A stretch of DNA of 64,000 nucleotides from Flavobacterium sp. UBA6135 (GTDB lineage Bacteria > Bacteroidota > Bacteroidia > Flavobacteriales > Flavobacteriaceae). The notes below the pieces were generated by a model. The model did no database searches. It saw only the letters and a list, made by a program, of their open reading frames with translations, and had not been told where the DNA came from. Below are positions 35,523 through 44,359 of this stretch, piece after piece (positions within the stretch are counted from its first letter, which is position 1; each line of letters begins with the position of its first letter). The stretch is taken from positions 62,001 through 126,000 of the forward strand of contig NZ_DIVJ01000023.1 in assembly GCF_002428305.1 (NCBI RefSeq), written 5' to 3'. The translations under genes and the position numbers were made by a program.

Positions 35523-36788
35523 TTATTCTTTGATTATCATTTTAACGAGTTCAATTTTTTTGTTAGATGCTTCTTCAATTATGAAAAGGTAATTTTCAAT
35601 TTGAATCGCATCTTCTTTTTGAGGAATTTCGTTGTTATGATTTACAATCATTCCTCCTAATGTAGAATAAGAATCGCTTTCAGGTAAGTTAAATTTATAT
35701 GTTTCATTCAGATATTCTACATCAAAGCGAGTAGAAAAACGATACTCTTTTTCATTTAATTGCTCTTCAATAAGAGTTTCTTCTTCATCATGTTCATCTT
35801 CAATTTCTCCAAAAAGTTCTTCTACAATATCCTCAATCGTAATCATACCTGAGGTGCCTCCATATTCATCCAGTACTACGGCTATGCTTTTTCGCTTTTT
35901 AGTTAATAAACCCAATGCATCTTTGATAAGCATGGTTTCAGGGATATATTCAACTGAAATCAATACTGATTTAATTGTTTTTGGTTTTTTGAATAAATCA
36001 AAAGAATGTACATATCCAACAATATCATCCAAAGAATTTTGAAAAACTACAATCTTAGAATAACCTGTTTCTTCAAATTTCTGTTTTAATTCTGAAATCG
36101 AATCATGAATTTCTACCGCTGCAATTTCAGTTCTTGGATTCATAATATCTCTGGCTTTTACTCCAGAAAACTCCAGAGCATTTTGAAATATTTGAATTTC
36201 AGAGTCCACATTTTCATTATCTTCAACCCCATCCATTTGTTCAGAAATGTAATTACCAAGTTCTAATTTACTGAACAACAATTGTTCTTGATCTCCATCA
36301 GTTTTAAAAAATTTTTTGAGAATAATATCGGAAATCCAAATTACAAATGTGGATAAAAAATAAAGCGTTAGATAAAAAATATATGCAGGAAGTGCAAATA
36401 ACTTCAAAAAACTATTAGCATAAATTTGAAAAAATACTTTGGGTAGAAATTCTGCAGTTATCAAAATAACTACCGTCGAAATTATGGTTTGAACAAGAAT
36501 CACATGAATGGGTAGATTTGAATCTGTAGTATATTCCGGATACATTAATTTTATAATGATATCACCCATCATAAAACCATAGATTACCAAAGCAATGTTG
36601 TTTCCAACAAGCATTGCTGCAATGAATTTTGAAGGTTTTTCGGTAAGCTTTGTTAGTATTTTTGACAAAAAATTATCCTGTAACTTTTCAATTCCAAGAT
36701 AAACTTTGTTAGATGAAACAAAGGCAATTTCCATCCCTGAAAAGAAAGCAGAAAGCAATAAGCATAAGATGATAATGCTAATTTCCAC
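35523..36788 (-). CDS. CNNM/CorC-type membrane protein with CBS pair (hemolysin family)
   Basis: 421 residues. A CNNM membrane domain with about four helices (about 1-150) starts MEISIIILCLLLSAFFSGMEIAF, where the SGxE motif is the metal and ion site. A CBS pair (about 205-330) and a C-terminal CorC_HlyC domain (about 345-420) follow; DEYGGTSGMITIEDIVEELFGEI is characteristic. The family exports magnesium or related ions. It is not GldE: the gldD and ssb neighbours expected for that gene are absent. Confidence 0.9.
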   Translation of the reverse strand: MEISIIILCLLLSAFFSGMEIAFVSSNKVYLGIEKLQDNFLSKILTKLTEKPSKFIAAMLVGNNIALVIYGFMMGDIIIKLMYPEYTTDSNLPIHVILVQTIISTVVILITAEFLPKVFFQIYANSFLKLFALPAYIFYLTLYFLSTFVIWISDIILKKFFKTDGDQEQLLFSKLELGNYISEQMDGVEDNENVDSEIQIFQNALEFSGVKARDIMNPRTEIAAVEIHDSISELKQKFEETGYSKIVVFQNSLDDIVGYVHSFDLFKKPKTIKSVLISVEYIPETMLIKDALGLLTKKRKSIAVVLDEYGGTSGMITIEDIVEELFGEIEDEHDEEETLIEEQLNEKEYRFSTRFDVEYLNETYKFNLPESDSYSTLGGMIVNHNNEIPQKEDAIQIENYLFIIEEASNKKIELVKMIIKE

Positions 36789-36791
36789 TTG

Positions 36792-36986
36792 TTATTTTTT
36801 GTTTTTATCTTGGTATTTACTAAAAAAATGCCTTCTGAAAAAGAACATAAAAAGTGCTAAAGCTGCAAAGAAAAACATCATCCACGGATTGCGTTCTCCT
36901 TCATTATCAAGCGAAGTAAATCCTAGATAGGTAAAGAATCCAGCTGCAAAAAGATAAAAATATTGAATGTATTTTAGGTAATTCAT
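36792..36986 (-). CDS. Small two-helix membrane protein, unknown
   Basis: 64 residues with two hydrophobic segments (about 7-22 and 33-52) and a basic tail (KYQDKNKK). It lies three bases upstream of the CNNM gene and 25 bases downstream of lptC, so it is almost certainly in the operon. No known family is recognised. Confidence 0.75.
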   Translation of the reverse strand: MNYLKYIQYFYLFAAGFFTYLGFTSLDNEGERNPWMMFFFAALALFMFFFRRHFFSKYQDKNKK

Positions 36987-37011
36987 AAAATTGGTTTAAA
37001 TGATATATAAA

Positions 37012-37569
37012 TTATTCTGCTTCATTGATTTCACTATATACTTTTTGAAAATTAATTCGTTTAAAGTCTTTGCTGAAATCAATCCCTTCTCCCGTTGTAA
37101 AGCCTTTGATAGGGTCTGTAAATTTAAACTTTTTTTCGGTAAAAAACCATTCATTCTTTTGATCATAAAACAATTGTTCCGTTTCCATAAACTGTCCGTC
37201 TTGAGTGGTCATTTTTACATTACCTCTCAAATCAATTATTTCAGTTCCTTTGAAGGTGATGGCATAATCAGAAACTACATAGCTTTTTTTACCATTTGCT
37301 TCATAAAGAGTTAAATCAATTCCTTCGGGAAATTCAGTAAATGGATATTTTACTGTTCCATAATCCAACATCTTTGAACTTATCAATATGGCTTTTACTT
37401 TTCCGGAATCGGTATATTTTAAATTGACTGTATCTGCAATGCCGGTTGGCATAAATTCAGAAAAATTGATTTGCTGAATTTGTTTAAAATTGCTTTCACA
37501 AGAAAAAAAGAGTGTCACTGCAAATGCAATGACACTCAATTTTAAACTATATAAACTAATTCTATTCAT
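37012..37569 (-). CDS. lptC: LPS export system protein LptC
   Basis: 185 residues. The N-terminal signal (LSVIAFAVTLFFSCES) looks like a lipoprotein signal rather than the membrane anchor of E. coli LptC. The OstA-like jellyroll follows (about 30-170) with VVSDYAITFKGTEIIDLRGNV and the MTTQDGQFMETEQLFYDQKN repeat of the LptA/C fold. It relays LPS from the inner-membrane LptBFG complex to LptA. The gene starts one base after the TPR gene's stop. Confidence 0.86.
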   Translation of the reverse strand: MNRISLYSLKLSVIAFAVTLFFSCESNFKQIQQINFSEFMPTGIADTVNLKYTDSGKVKAILISSKMLDYGTVKYPFTEFPEGIDLTLYEANGKKSYVVSDYAITFKGTEIIDLRGNVKMTTQDGQFMETEQLFYDQKNEWFFTEKKFKFTDPIKGFTTGEGIDFSKDFKRINFQKVYSEINEAE

Positions 37570-37570
37570 C

Positions 37571-38941
37571 TTATAGGCTTGGAACCGTTACAGATTTTCC
37601 AATCCAACATTTAAAGGAAATTGTTTGACCAGCCATATTTTCTTGAAAAATATCTTGCCTTGACGGAGCTCTTTGCTCATAAGAAGCAGCTGTTTGATCA
37701 GCAGTTGCTTTTAAAGAAGAATCTACCTGACCTGCTTTTCTTGCTGTTTGTGCTGCCAACCAGTTAACTGCTCTTTTTTCAAAAGGTGTTACACCACAAT
37801 CGTTAACACTATTGGCATACAATTGAGCAATAAACAAATAAGCTCTACCCATTGATGGTCTTGCCGCTAATGCTTTTTCTGCATAAGCTCTCGCTTGAGT
37901 TTTATTACCATTCCCGTAAATGTTGGTTGCAATGGTATAATATACGTTAGCTTTTTTGTTTTTATCAGTATGCAATTCTGCTGCTTGATTAAAATATTCT
38001 AAAGCTTTAGCTGTGTTTTTCTTATTATAAAAAGATACCCCTAAATTATAAGCAGATTCTGCTGTTGGATTCAACAAGTGTAATGCATCTGAAATCTTGG
38101 CAAAAAATGGATCAGAAGAACATCCTTTTCTGTCTAAACGTTGAGCCGCTCTACGTAGCCATTCTGCATCACCTTTTTTCTCATCAAAGCCTTTGCTAAA
38201 GAAAGGAACTAATCTATCACAAGTTGCTAATAGTTCAATTTTAGCATCCATACTGGTGCCAACAGTTTCAAAAGCTTCTAGGTTTACTTCGTATCTATTG
38301 TAATCTTTTTGTTCTTTAGTTGTTAAAGCTTCTCCTGATTCTTGCTTTTCAATCAGTAAATCTTTTGCATCGGATAAAACTTTTGCTTCTTCTTCAAGTT
38401 TATCTGAAATAACATCATACATATCAAAAACTTCTTGTAATTGAATTCCTTTATTACCAGCCTCATAGTCATCAACAAATATTTGGAAATACAACAATAA
38501 TGCTTTTGGATTAGTGAAGTTAGCTTTATCATTTTTAAAGGATTTATCCAATATTTGGAAAACCTCATTTGGTGTTCCAATATTATTATCAAAAAGAGCT
38601 AAACCTCTCTTTACCGAGTTTCCTTTTCCGTTACCTGGAAAATATTGATCATACTCTTCAAAAAGTTTCATTAAATCTCTAACATGCTTTTCTTTGTCTG
38701 CAGTAGATTTTGCATTATCAATATAATAATTTAAAGTAGGCTCACCTAACAAATAGATTGCAGCATTTTGAGATGGACAACTTTTTCTTAAATAATTTAA
38801 ATGTTCGTATGCTTCAGTATAATTTTTGGATTTTGCTAATTCTACAAAAATTGACAACCTATCTGCACAATCTGAAGGTTGAGCTATTGAACTATAAAAT
38901 CCAAACAAGATTACGATTAAAAATGTTAATTTAGTTTTCAT
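37571..38941 (-). CDS. Exported TPR-repeat protein
   Basis: 456 residues from ATG at 38941 (MKTKLTFLIV), which gives the best signal peptide (LTFLIVILFGFYSSIAQ); an ATG five codons upstream is possible. TPR motifs are clear near 300-385 (AYNLGVSFYNKKNTAKALEY, YAEKALAARPSMGRAYLFIA). It has no catalytic residues and presumably mediates protein assembly in the periplasm. Location between lptC and an outer-membrane protein suggests an envelope role. Confidence 0.85.
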   Translation of the reverse strand: MKTKLTFLIVILFGFYSSIAQPSDCADRLSIFVELAKSKNYTEAYEHLNYLRKSCPSQNAAIYLLGEPTLNYYIDNAKSTADKEKHVRDLMKLFEEYDQYFPGNGKGNSVKRGLALFDNNIGTPNEVFQILDKSFKNDKANFTNPKALLLYFQIFVDDYEAGNKGIQLQEVFDMYDVISDKLEEEAKVLSDAKDLLIEKQESGEALTTKEQKDYNRYEVNLEAFETVGTSMDAKIELLATCDRLVPFFSKGFDEKKGDAEWLRRAAQRLDRKGCSSDPFFAKISDALHLLNPTAESAYNLGVSFYNKKNTAKALEYFNQAAELHTDKNKKANVYYTIATNIYGNGNKTQARAYAEKALAARPSMGRAYLFIAQLYANSVNDCGVTPFEKRAVNWLAAQTARKAGQVDSSLKATADQTAASYEQRAPSRQDIFQENMAGQTISFKCWIGKSVTVPSL

Positions 38942-38958
38942 GATATTAAATTTCACTG

Positions 38959-40215
38959 TTAATTATATTTACTTTTTACAAACCATTTATCACTTAAAGA
39001 TAAGCTAACTAATATGTTGAAATAATTTTCTTTTATAAGGTTTGCTTTTCTTGTTCCTCTTGAGCCAAATTCAAATCCGATGTTTATATTGGAAAGTGTT
39101 CCGCTCGCGGGTAAACCTAAACCAAAATTTATGCCATAATCTTTTATCTCTTGATTATTTATTATCAATCCGGTGTTTTCGATACTCATACCTCCTCTGT
39201 AAGTTACTCTTTTCCAGTAATTACTATAAGAAATAATTTTGGGAATAAAATAACCTCCTACACCTATTTTTGTTCCATTTTCAAATGTTACATTATTTAT
39301 ACCATCAAGTCTATTCCCAAATTCGTTGTTTTGAGTAAAAGTAAATTGTGTACCAATTCCAAATTTTTTAGTATCTCCAAAACCCAATCCAAAAGATATT
39401 TTTCCGGGATTGTTAATTTTATTTTTATTTAAAATTTCATCCTCAATTTCGACATCTGAAGGGCTTTCTGGAATTACAACATTAACTGTAGAAATTTTTG
39501 TTGAATTTTTTATAGCTAATTCACTCTCAGGAGAATAACTCAAAGAGGTGTAAACTGAATAACTTTCCGTTACTTTCTTATTGTACATTAAACCTAAATT
39601 ATAGCCAAAACCAGTAATCCGTGAATTATTAATCTCTCGAGTTCCCAGCTGAACTCCTGTTATATACTCCAAAGAAGTTGTTTCAACGTTTCCAAAAAGA
39701 TAATTAATATCTACACCAATAGAAAAATCTGGAGTAATACTATAACCATAGCCAAAGAAAAGTCTATTTACGCCACCTCTTCCGGATGCTATCTTATTTC
39801 TAAAAAATCCTTCGTCATCATTAAAAGCATTTCTAATTCTATAGCCCACAGAAGTGTAAGGCATTAACCCAAAAACAGCTGATGATTTCCCCAAAGGTAA
39901 ACCAACAGCTAAATAGTCTAGAGATGTTCTTTGTGCTTTTTCGCTTTGAGTACTGTTCTCCAAAGTAGTTGTATTATGACTACCTGATACTGAAAACGCA
40001 GTGATTTTCAAATTTGCATAAGAGGCAGGATTCAAAAAATTTATACTTAACGAATCTTTAAAAGCGGCTACACCACCCATATTTCTATTTTCTACAGCAC
40101 CTTTAAATTTAAATTCTCCTATCCCATAAAAGGAATAGGGAGAGGCAGTGTTATCTTGTGCAACTGAAATAAAAGTCACTAATAAACTTAAACAAATAAT
40201 TACGTTTTTAGTCAT
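38959..40215 (-). CDS. FadL/OmpP1-like outer-membrane protein
   Basis: 418 residues. A signal peptide (ITFISVAQ-type end; CLSLLVTFISVAQDNT) is followed by YSFYGIGEFKFKG and long stretches of alternating aromatic and polar residues typical of a barrel, e.g. GYGYSITPDFSIGVDINYLFG and SIENTGLIINNQ. It resembles outer-membrane transporters of the OmpP1/FadL group, which carry hydrophobic compounds, but the ligand is unknown. It overlaps the coaX stop by four bases. Confidence 0.8.
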   Translation of the reverse strand: MTKNVIICLSLLVTFISVAQDNTASPYSFYGIGEFKFKGAVENRNMGGVAAFKDSLSINFLNPASYANLKITAFSVSGSHNTTTLENSTQSEKAQRTSLDYLAVGLPLGKSSAVFGLMPYTSVGYRIRNAFNDDEGFFRNKIASGRGGVNRLFFGYGYSITPDFSIGVDINYLFGNVETTSLEYITGVQLGTREINNSRITGFGYNLGLMYNKKVTESYSVYTSLSYSPESELAIKNSTKISTVNVVIPESPSDVEIEDEILNKNKINNPGKISFGLGFGDTKKFGIGTQFTFTQNNEFGNRLDGINNVTFENGTKIGVGGYFIPKIISYSNYWKRVTYRGGMSIENTGLIINNQEIKDYGINFGLGLPASGTLSNINIGFEFGSRGTRKANLIKENYFNILVSLSLSDKWFVKSKYN

Positions 40216-40931
40216 TTTGTATATTGGTATAAATAGGCCAAACTTTCGAGTAAAAAATTTGAATTGGCAAATATGGTACTTTTTAATCGTTTAGCCAAAA
40301 AATCTGAGTCACCACCAGTTAAAATTATGGTAAAGTTTTCATTTTGGTTAATTAAATCATTGATATATCCATCTATTTCATTTACTACTCCATTTACAAC
40401 ACCGGAATGAATTGCAGAATTTGTCGAATTCCCTATTATTTTTTCTGGTAATTCAAGTTGTAGTAAAGGCAATTTTGCAGTATAATTATGCAATGATTCA
40501 TATCTTAATTTAAATCCTGGTGAAATTGCACCTCCTAAATAATTATTTTTATCATCAATATAATCATAAGTTATACAAGTTCCAGCATCAATAACCAATC
40601 TATTTTTATTAGGAAATTGCAAAACTGCACCAGCAGCTAACACCATTCTATCTATTCCTAAGGTTTTTGGTGTTTGATAGCAATTTACAAATGGAAATTT
40701 CATGGAATTATCAACGCTAGTAACATGTATAGATTCAGGAAAAACTAAACTTTTGTAATCAAAATCACTGACTGAAGACAAAATAACATTGTCAATTTTA
40801 AATTTTTTAAAAAAAATTGCTACCACTTTTTGAATCGTTATTTTATCTGACACTACAAAATTCAACATCGTATACTGCTCAAAGACAGCTGCTTTAATTC
40901 TAGTGTTTCCTATGTCAATTACTAACAACAT
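40212..40931 (-). CDS. coaX: Type III pantothenate kinase
   Basis: 239 residues. ASKHA-fold motifs are present: LVIDIGNTRIKAAVF (phosphate 1), TLGIDRMVLAAGA, VIDAGTCITYDYID (phosphate 2), GGAISPGFKLRYESLH and ILTGGDSDFLAKRL (adenosine). It phosphorylates pantothenate, the first step of coenzyme A synthesis. It is the first gene of the minus-strand envelope operon running to 35523 or 33265. Confidence 0.95.
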   Translation of the reverse strand: MLLVIDIGNTRIKAAVFEQYTMLNFVVSDKITIQKVVAIFFKKFKIDNVILSSVSDFDYKSLVFPESIHVTSVDNSMKFPFVNCYQTPKTLGIDRMVLAAGAVLQFPNKNRLVIDAGTCITYDYIDDKNNYLGGAISPGFKLRYESLHNYTAKLPLLQLELPEKIIGNSTNSAIHSGVVNGVVNEIDGYINDLINQNENFTIILTGGDSDFLAKRLKSTIFANSNFLLESLAYLYQYTK

Positions 40932-40983
40932 ATATTATGAATTTATTTATCTTTTAAAAGGGCTTATTTTTTTTTGATATTTG

Positions 40984-41015
40984 TTTTGGATAAACTAAAA
41001 AACATTCTATATTTG
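40984..41015 (+). promoter_or_regulatory. tRNA-Phe promoter
   Basis: TTTTG (40984-40988), 19-base spacer, TATATTTG (41008-41015). This is a full flavobacterial consensus, as expected for a stable RNA. The tRNA begins 16 bases later. Confidence 0.75.
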
Positions 41016-41031
41016 CACCCGCATTAGCAAC

Positions 41032-41104
41032 GGTACCTTAGCTCAGTTGGTAGAGCAATGGACTGAAAATCCATGTGTCCCTGGTTCGATTCCTGGAGGT
41101 ACCA
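41032..41104 (+). tRNA. tRNA-Phe (GAA)
   Basis: 73 bases with a complete cloverleaf: acceptor GGTACCT/AGGTACC, D arm GCTC...GAGC, anticodon stem ATGGA/TCCAT with loop CTGAAAA (anticodon GAA), and T arm CCTGG-TTCGATT-CCTGG. CCA is not encoded. A strong promoter precedes it and a weak hairpin follows. Confidence 0.97.
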
Positions 41105-41108
41105 CTTT

Positions 41109-41156
41109 AAAAATCCCTAATACTTTTAAAAAAATGTTTTAGGGTTTTTTATTTTT
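41109..41156 (+). terminator. Terminator after tRNA-Phe
   Basis: CCCTAA (41114-41119) pairs with TTAGGG (41139-41144), extended by A-T pairs, and is followed by a T-rich tail. The stem is short with a long loop, so confidence is moderate. Confidence 0.55.
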
Positions 41157-41245
41157 ACAATATTCCCAACTTCATAATACAGCATCATTTTATCCTTCAT
41201 CTATATACTTTTCTTAACCAATTTAGATGTTTTATTTTTACTTTT

Positions 41246-41274
41246 TTGAGCTACACAATGCTATTGTATATTTG
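41246..41274 (+). promoter_or_regulatory. Orphan consensus promoter
   Basis: TTG (41246-41248, within TTTTTTG), 18-base spacer, TATATTTG (41267-41274): as good a match as the tRNA-Phe promoter. No open reading frame follows on this strand before the terminator at 41395. Confidence 0.6.
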
Positions 41275-41279
41275 AAAAA

Positions 41280-41422
41280 ATAAAGTAAAAAAATTGGCAA
41301 CTCTAATAAACGACTGTCGCTCATTATTTGTTGCAAAAAAAACACGAAGCGAAAGTAATTTATAAAGTTCATATATACAACTCCTTATTTAAACAAAAAA
41401 CCCAACAAAATGTTAGGTTTTT
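41280..41422 (+). ncRNA. Candidate small RNA between tRNA-Phe and the sus operon
   Basis: The 344-base gap 41105-41448 has no credible gene. It does hold a consensus promoter, then about 140 bases, then a terminator. The transcript could form a long interrupted hairpin: GCAAC and GTTGC at its base, AATAA and TTATT above, and CGA/TCG at the tip. I do not recognise a known RNA family, and expression is inferred only from the promoter-terminator pair. Alternative: remnant of a decayed gene. Confidence 0.4.
41395..41422. terminator. Bidirectional terminator between candidate sRNA and amylase gene
   Basis: AAAACCCAACA (41397-41407) and TGTTAGGTTTT (41411-41421) form an 11-bp stem with one mismatch. 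T runs follow on both strands. On the minus strand it would end the susCDE-amylase transcript (stop at 41449). Confidence 0.78.
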
Positions 41423-41448
41423 AAAGGCAAACTTTTATAACAACTCAA

Positions 41449-44304
41449 TTAATTCTTTATTAACTTCATTACTTTTTCACGATTAAAACTATCGCTAGCT
41501 TTAACTAAATAAACTCCTGAATTTAATTCACTTATATCAAATAAGTGGTTTTCAGAAAATGCAGAAGTAAACGATTTTACCAATTGACCGGTTAAAGAAT
41601 ACACTTCAACACGATTGGTTGAAACATTCAATGTAAAAGAAGTAGAAGCTGGGTTGGGATGTATTGCAAAATCATCAGCTAATTCAATTTCATCGGTATT
41701 TAAAGTAACCATTTGATTTCCATAAACTCTAAATTCACCCGGGGCTAAAGTAATCTGTGCAGTTGTGCTGGTAACATTCAAAGGCGTTTCAGTCATTAAA
41801 TCATACCAAATACCCGTGTATGGAAAATCAGGAGTAATATTTTGATCTGATACCGAAAAATTAGCTAACACAACAACATTCTTTAATTGGGATGCAGGTA
41901 AAGAGTTGTCAAAAACATAAATACGTTGTCTAAGATTATCTCCATTAGGGCTTATTGAATATTCTCCATTAAAAACAGGTTGCGAAGTTTTTAATGCATT
42001 CAATTTAGCATAAGTATTATACACAGAATTTCTAAGTGGATCTGCCAACCAATTTTGAGTCCATTGCGGTTGTGGTTTGGTATCTAACTTACAATCACCA
42101 GGAATTGCATCATAACTTGAGTTTATTGTTCCATTTGAACATGTCCAAATTGAATCGCCCATTCCTAGGGATGCAAAATGCCATACCATTTTTGGCCCAG
42201 GCACTAAGATATTTGTAGCTGCAATAGCTTTGATTCTGTTAATTGCGTTATTTAAATTACCATTAACAGGAGTAGTTCCTCCACCATTTCCGAAAGTAAC
42301 AGCTTCATAAATAATTCTGTCTTTATCATGACTTTCTGGATAACCTATAAGCCTTTTCCCTTGAAAACCTCTACTTACGTGACCCACTCTATTGATGTTT
42401 GCGTTTGCAGAATTTCCGCTGATCAGTTGTTTGTATGGCTCCCATAACTCACCCCACATCATTATCCCTTTTCCTTCATTAAGACGATAATTTGCCCATT
42501 GTTGTTCTTCATTATCAGAACCTAAATGCTCAAAAATTACATAATGATTTGGGTCTAGAGACCAAGAATAATCTGCATATTCTTTTAAAACGGCAACTCT
42601 ATCCGCTTGGTAAGCATTAGTACATATTTCATTACCACCAGTACAGTTTTGAGTAAACCCTTTGGTTAAATCCCAACGGAAACCATCAATTTTGTATTCT
42701 TCAATCCAATGTTTAATTACGCGTTTAGTATAGTATTTTGTCATTTCAGATTGGTGATTAAAATCTTCACCAACACTATAACTATGTCTTGCTACGGTAT
42801 TGAAATAGGGATTATCCGTTGAAGGTGGTCCCCATCCGTCACCATCAGGATCATTCATCCACATTCTAACTCCGGGATTTCTTCCGAAAGCATGATTTAA
42901 AGCCAAATCTAAAATTACGGCTATGCCATTTTGATGACACAAATCAACAAACTCTTTAAACTTATCAGAAGTGCCATAAAACTTATCTAAAGCCATGTGA
43001 AAAGAGGTGTTATATCCCCAACTCTCATTTCCTTCAAATTCCATAATTGGCATTAATTCTATGGCATTAACTTTCAAATTTTTGAAATAATCAATTCTGT
43101 TAATTAAGTCTTGAAAGTTTCTGTTTGCATCAAAATCACGAATTAGAACTTCATAAATAACCAAATTATCTTTATTAGGCTTCACAAAATTTGTGGTTGC
43201 TGCACTCCAGCTATATGCAGGTTGAGCTGTTTGCAAAACCGTAACTTCTCTTTGTTGCCCTTGAGGATATGTCGGAAGGTTAGGATATGACGCTGCAGGT
43301 ATCCATGGGTCATCAAAAGGAGATAAAACCAATGTGGAGTACATGTCTGCCGCTTTTACCATTACCGGTGAATTTGCTACCGGTGTTTGATCAACAACCC
43401 AATATTGATAAGTATAAACTTGACCGGGAGTTAATCCTGTTAATTCCAGCCAAAAAATATTAGTTGAAGGATCTCTTCTCATGGCATAAGAAGTATCAGG
43501 TTGCCAATTGTTGAAACTTCCTGCAACGTAAACAAAATCTTTACCCGGTGCATTTAACTTCAACGTCGCCTTTGTTGGGTCAGATATATTATAGTTAATT
43601 CCATCTTCTAATCCAGTAGGAATAGCTTGAGAGATTGTTCCCGGATTTACAATTACATTAAAATTTCTGGAAAAAGTTGTGCCGCCTTGAGTAATTTGTA
43701 ATTCGTAATTTTTATTATTCGTTATGTTTGTGTCTGTAAATGCATAACTTGATCCTGTAAAAGCATTTATACTAACACCATTTGCCAACAAATTATAATC
43801 AGCATTTCCATTTGTATTGCTTGCTGTTATTGATAAATTAGCTCCTGAATTTAAAATAGTATTACTATTGATGGCTGGAGAATTTAGAGTTGCTTGAAAT
43901 GCCCCAACATTTATAAAATAATCTGTAGTTTGTGGCGTGCCTGTAGAACCTCTAAAAACCACACAAATTTGAGTAATTGAACTAGTTGTAGGTACATTAA
44001 AATAAGTATATAAATCAGGACTTAAATTTAAAGTGTAATTTGATCCAGAGACTAAAGTTAGAGCAGGTTGTGTGGAATTATTACCCCAAGTCCCTTTAAC
44101 GTTTTGCCACTGAACACCATCTATAGTTAGGCCTATATGAGCATATATTACTCCGTTGTAAGCATTCAATCCAGTCCCCGCTTTATTAAAATTTAAAGTT
44201 ACTGCCTCACTTGCTTCAGCTGGAGATGGTATTGTTGTAACTTGTGCAAATGAATTTAACGTTAATAAGCTAAGAAATAATAATAAAAAATAAATTTTCT
44301 TCAT
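41449..44304 (-). CDS. T9SS-secreted GH13 alpha-amylase, multidomain
   Basis: 951 residues. A signal peptide (to about 20, NSFAQ) is followed by two Ig-like beta domains (about 25-220) and a CBM48-like E-set domain (about 245-310, FVYVAGSFNNWQPD). The GH13 barrel (about 375-770) has nucleophile D545 (DGFRWD), acid/base E592 (IFEHLG) and transition-state D660 (ESHDKD). The C-terminal ~75 residues are a type A T9SS sorting domain (IHPNPAS, VYSLTGQLV, SGVYLVK). It should be released or surface-anchored and cleave starch outside the cell. It is the last gene of the susCDE operon. Confidence 0.94.
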   Translation of the reverse strand: MKKIYFLLLFLSLLTLNSFAQVTTIPSPAEASEAVTLNFNKAGTGLNAYNGVIYAHIGLTIDGVQWQNVKGTWGNNSTQPALTLVSGSNYTLNLSPDLYTYFNVPTTSSITQICVVFRGSTGTPQTTDYFINVGAFQATLNSPAINSNTILNSGANLSITASNTNGNADYNLLANGVSINAFTGSSYAFTDTNITNNKNYELQITQGGTTFSRNFNVIVNPGTISQAIPTGLEDGINYNISDPTKATLKLNAPGKDFVYVAGSFNNWQPDTSYAMRRDPSTNIFWLELTGLTPGQVYTYQYWVVDQTPVANSPVMVKAADMYSTLVLSPFDDPWIPAASYPNLPTYPQGQQREVTVLQTAQPAYSWSAATTNFVKPNKDNLVIYEVLIRDFDANRNFQDLINRIDYFKNLKVNAIELMPIMEFEGNESWGYNTSFHMALDKFYGTSDKFKEFVDLCHQNGIAVILDLALNHAFGRNPGVRMWMNDPDGDGWGPPSTDNPYFNTVARHSYSVGEDFNHQSEMTKYYTKRVIKHWIEEYKIDGFRWDLTKGFTQNCTGGNEICTNAYQADRVAVLKEYADYSWSLDPNHYVIFEHLGSDNEEQQWANYRLNEGKGIMMWGELWEPYKQLISGNSANANINRVGHVSRGFQGKRLIGYPESHDKDRIIYEAVTFGNGGGTTPVNGNLNNAINRIKAIAATNILVPGPKMVWHFASLGMGDSIWTCSNGTINSSYDAIPGDCKLDTKPQPQWTQNWLADPLRNSVYNTYAKLNALKTSQPVFNGEYSISPNGDNLRQRIYVFDNSLPASQLKNVVVLANFSVSDQNITPDFPYTGIWYDLMTETPLNVTSTTAQITLAPGEFRVYGNQMVTLNTDEIELADDFAIHPNPASTSFTLNVSTNRVEVYSLTGQLVKSFTSAFSENHLFDISELNSGVYLVKASDSFNREKVMKLIKN

Positions 44305-44316
44305 AGTGTCATTTTT

Positions 44317-44347
44317 AAAAAAAGGGCTATCTATGACAGCCCTTTTT
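44317..44347 (-). terminator. Intercistronic hairpin between susE and the amylase gene
   Basis: AAAAAGGGCT (44319-44328) and AGCCCTTTTT (44338-44347) form a 10-bp stem with a nine-base loop. On the minus strand it is followed by a T run, so it looks like a terminator placed inside the operon, 13 bases upstream of the amylase start and 13 bases after the susE stop. It may be a leaky terminator or a processing and stability element. Confidence 0.75.
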
Positions 44348-44359
44348 ATAATTAATATT

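Noticed and set aside
35523..36788. GldE gliding-motility protein
   Set aside because: The domain layout fits, but the usual gldD and ssb neighbours are missing; a general CNNM/CorC protein is the safer call.
41032..41104. tRNA-Phe as an integration site for a mobile element
   Set aside because: No integrase and no direct repeat of the tRNA 3' end found in the flanking sequence.
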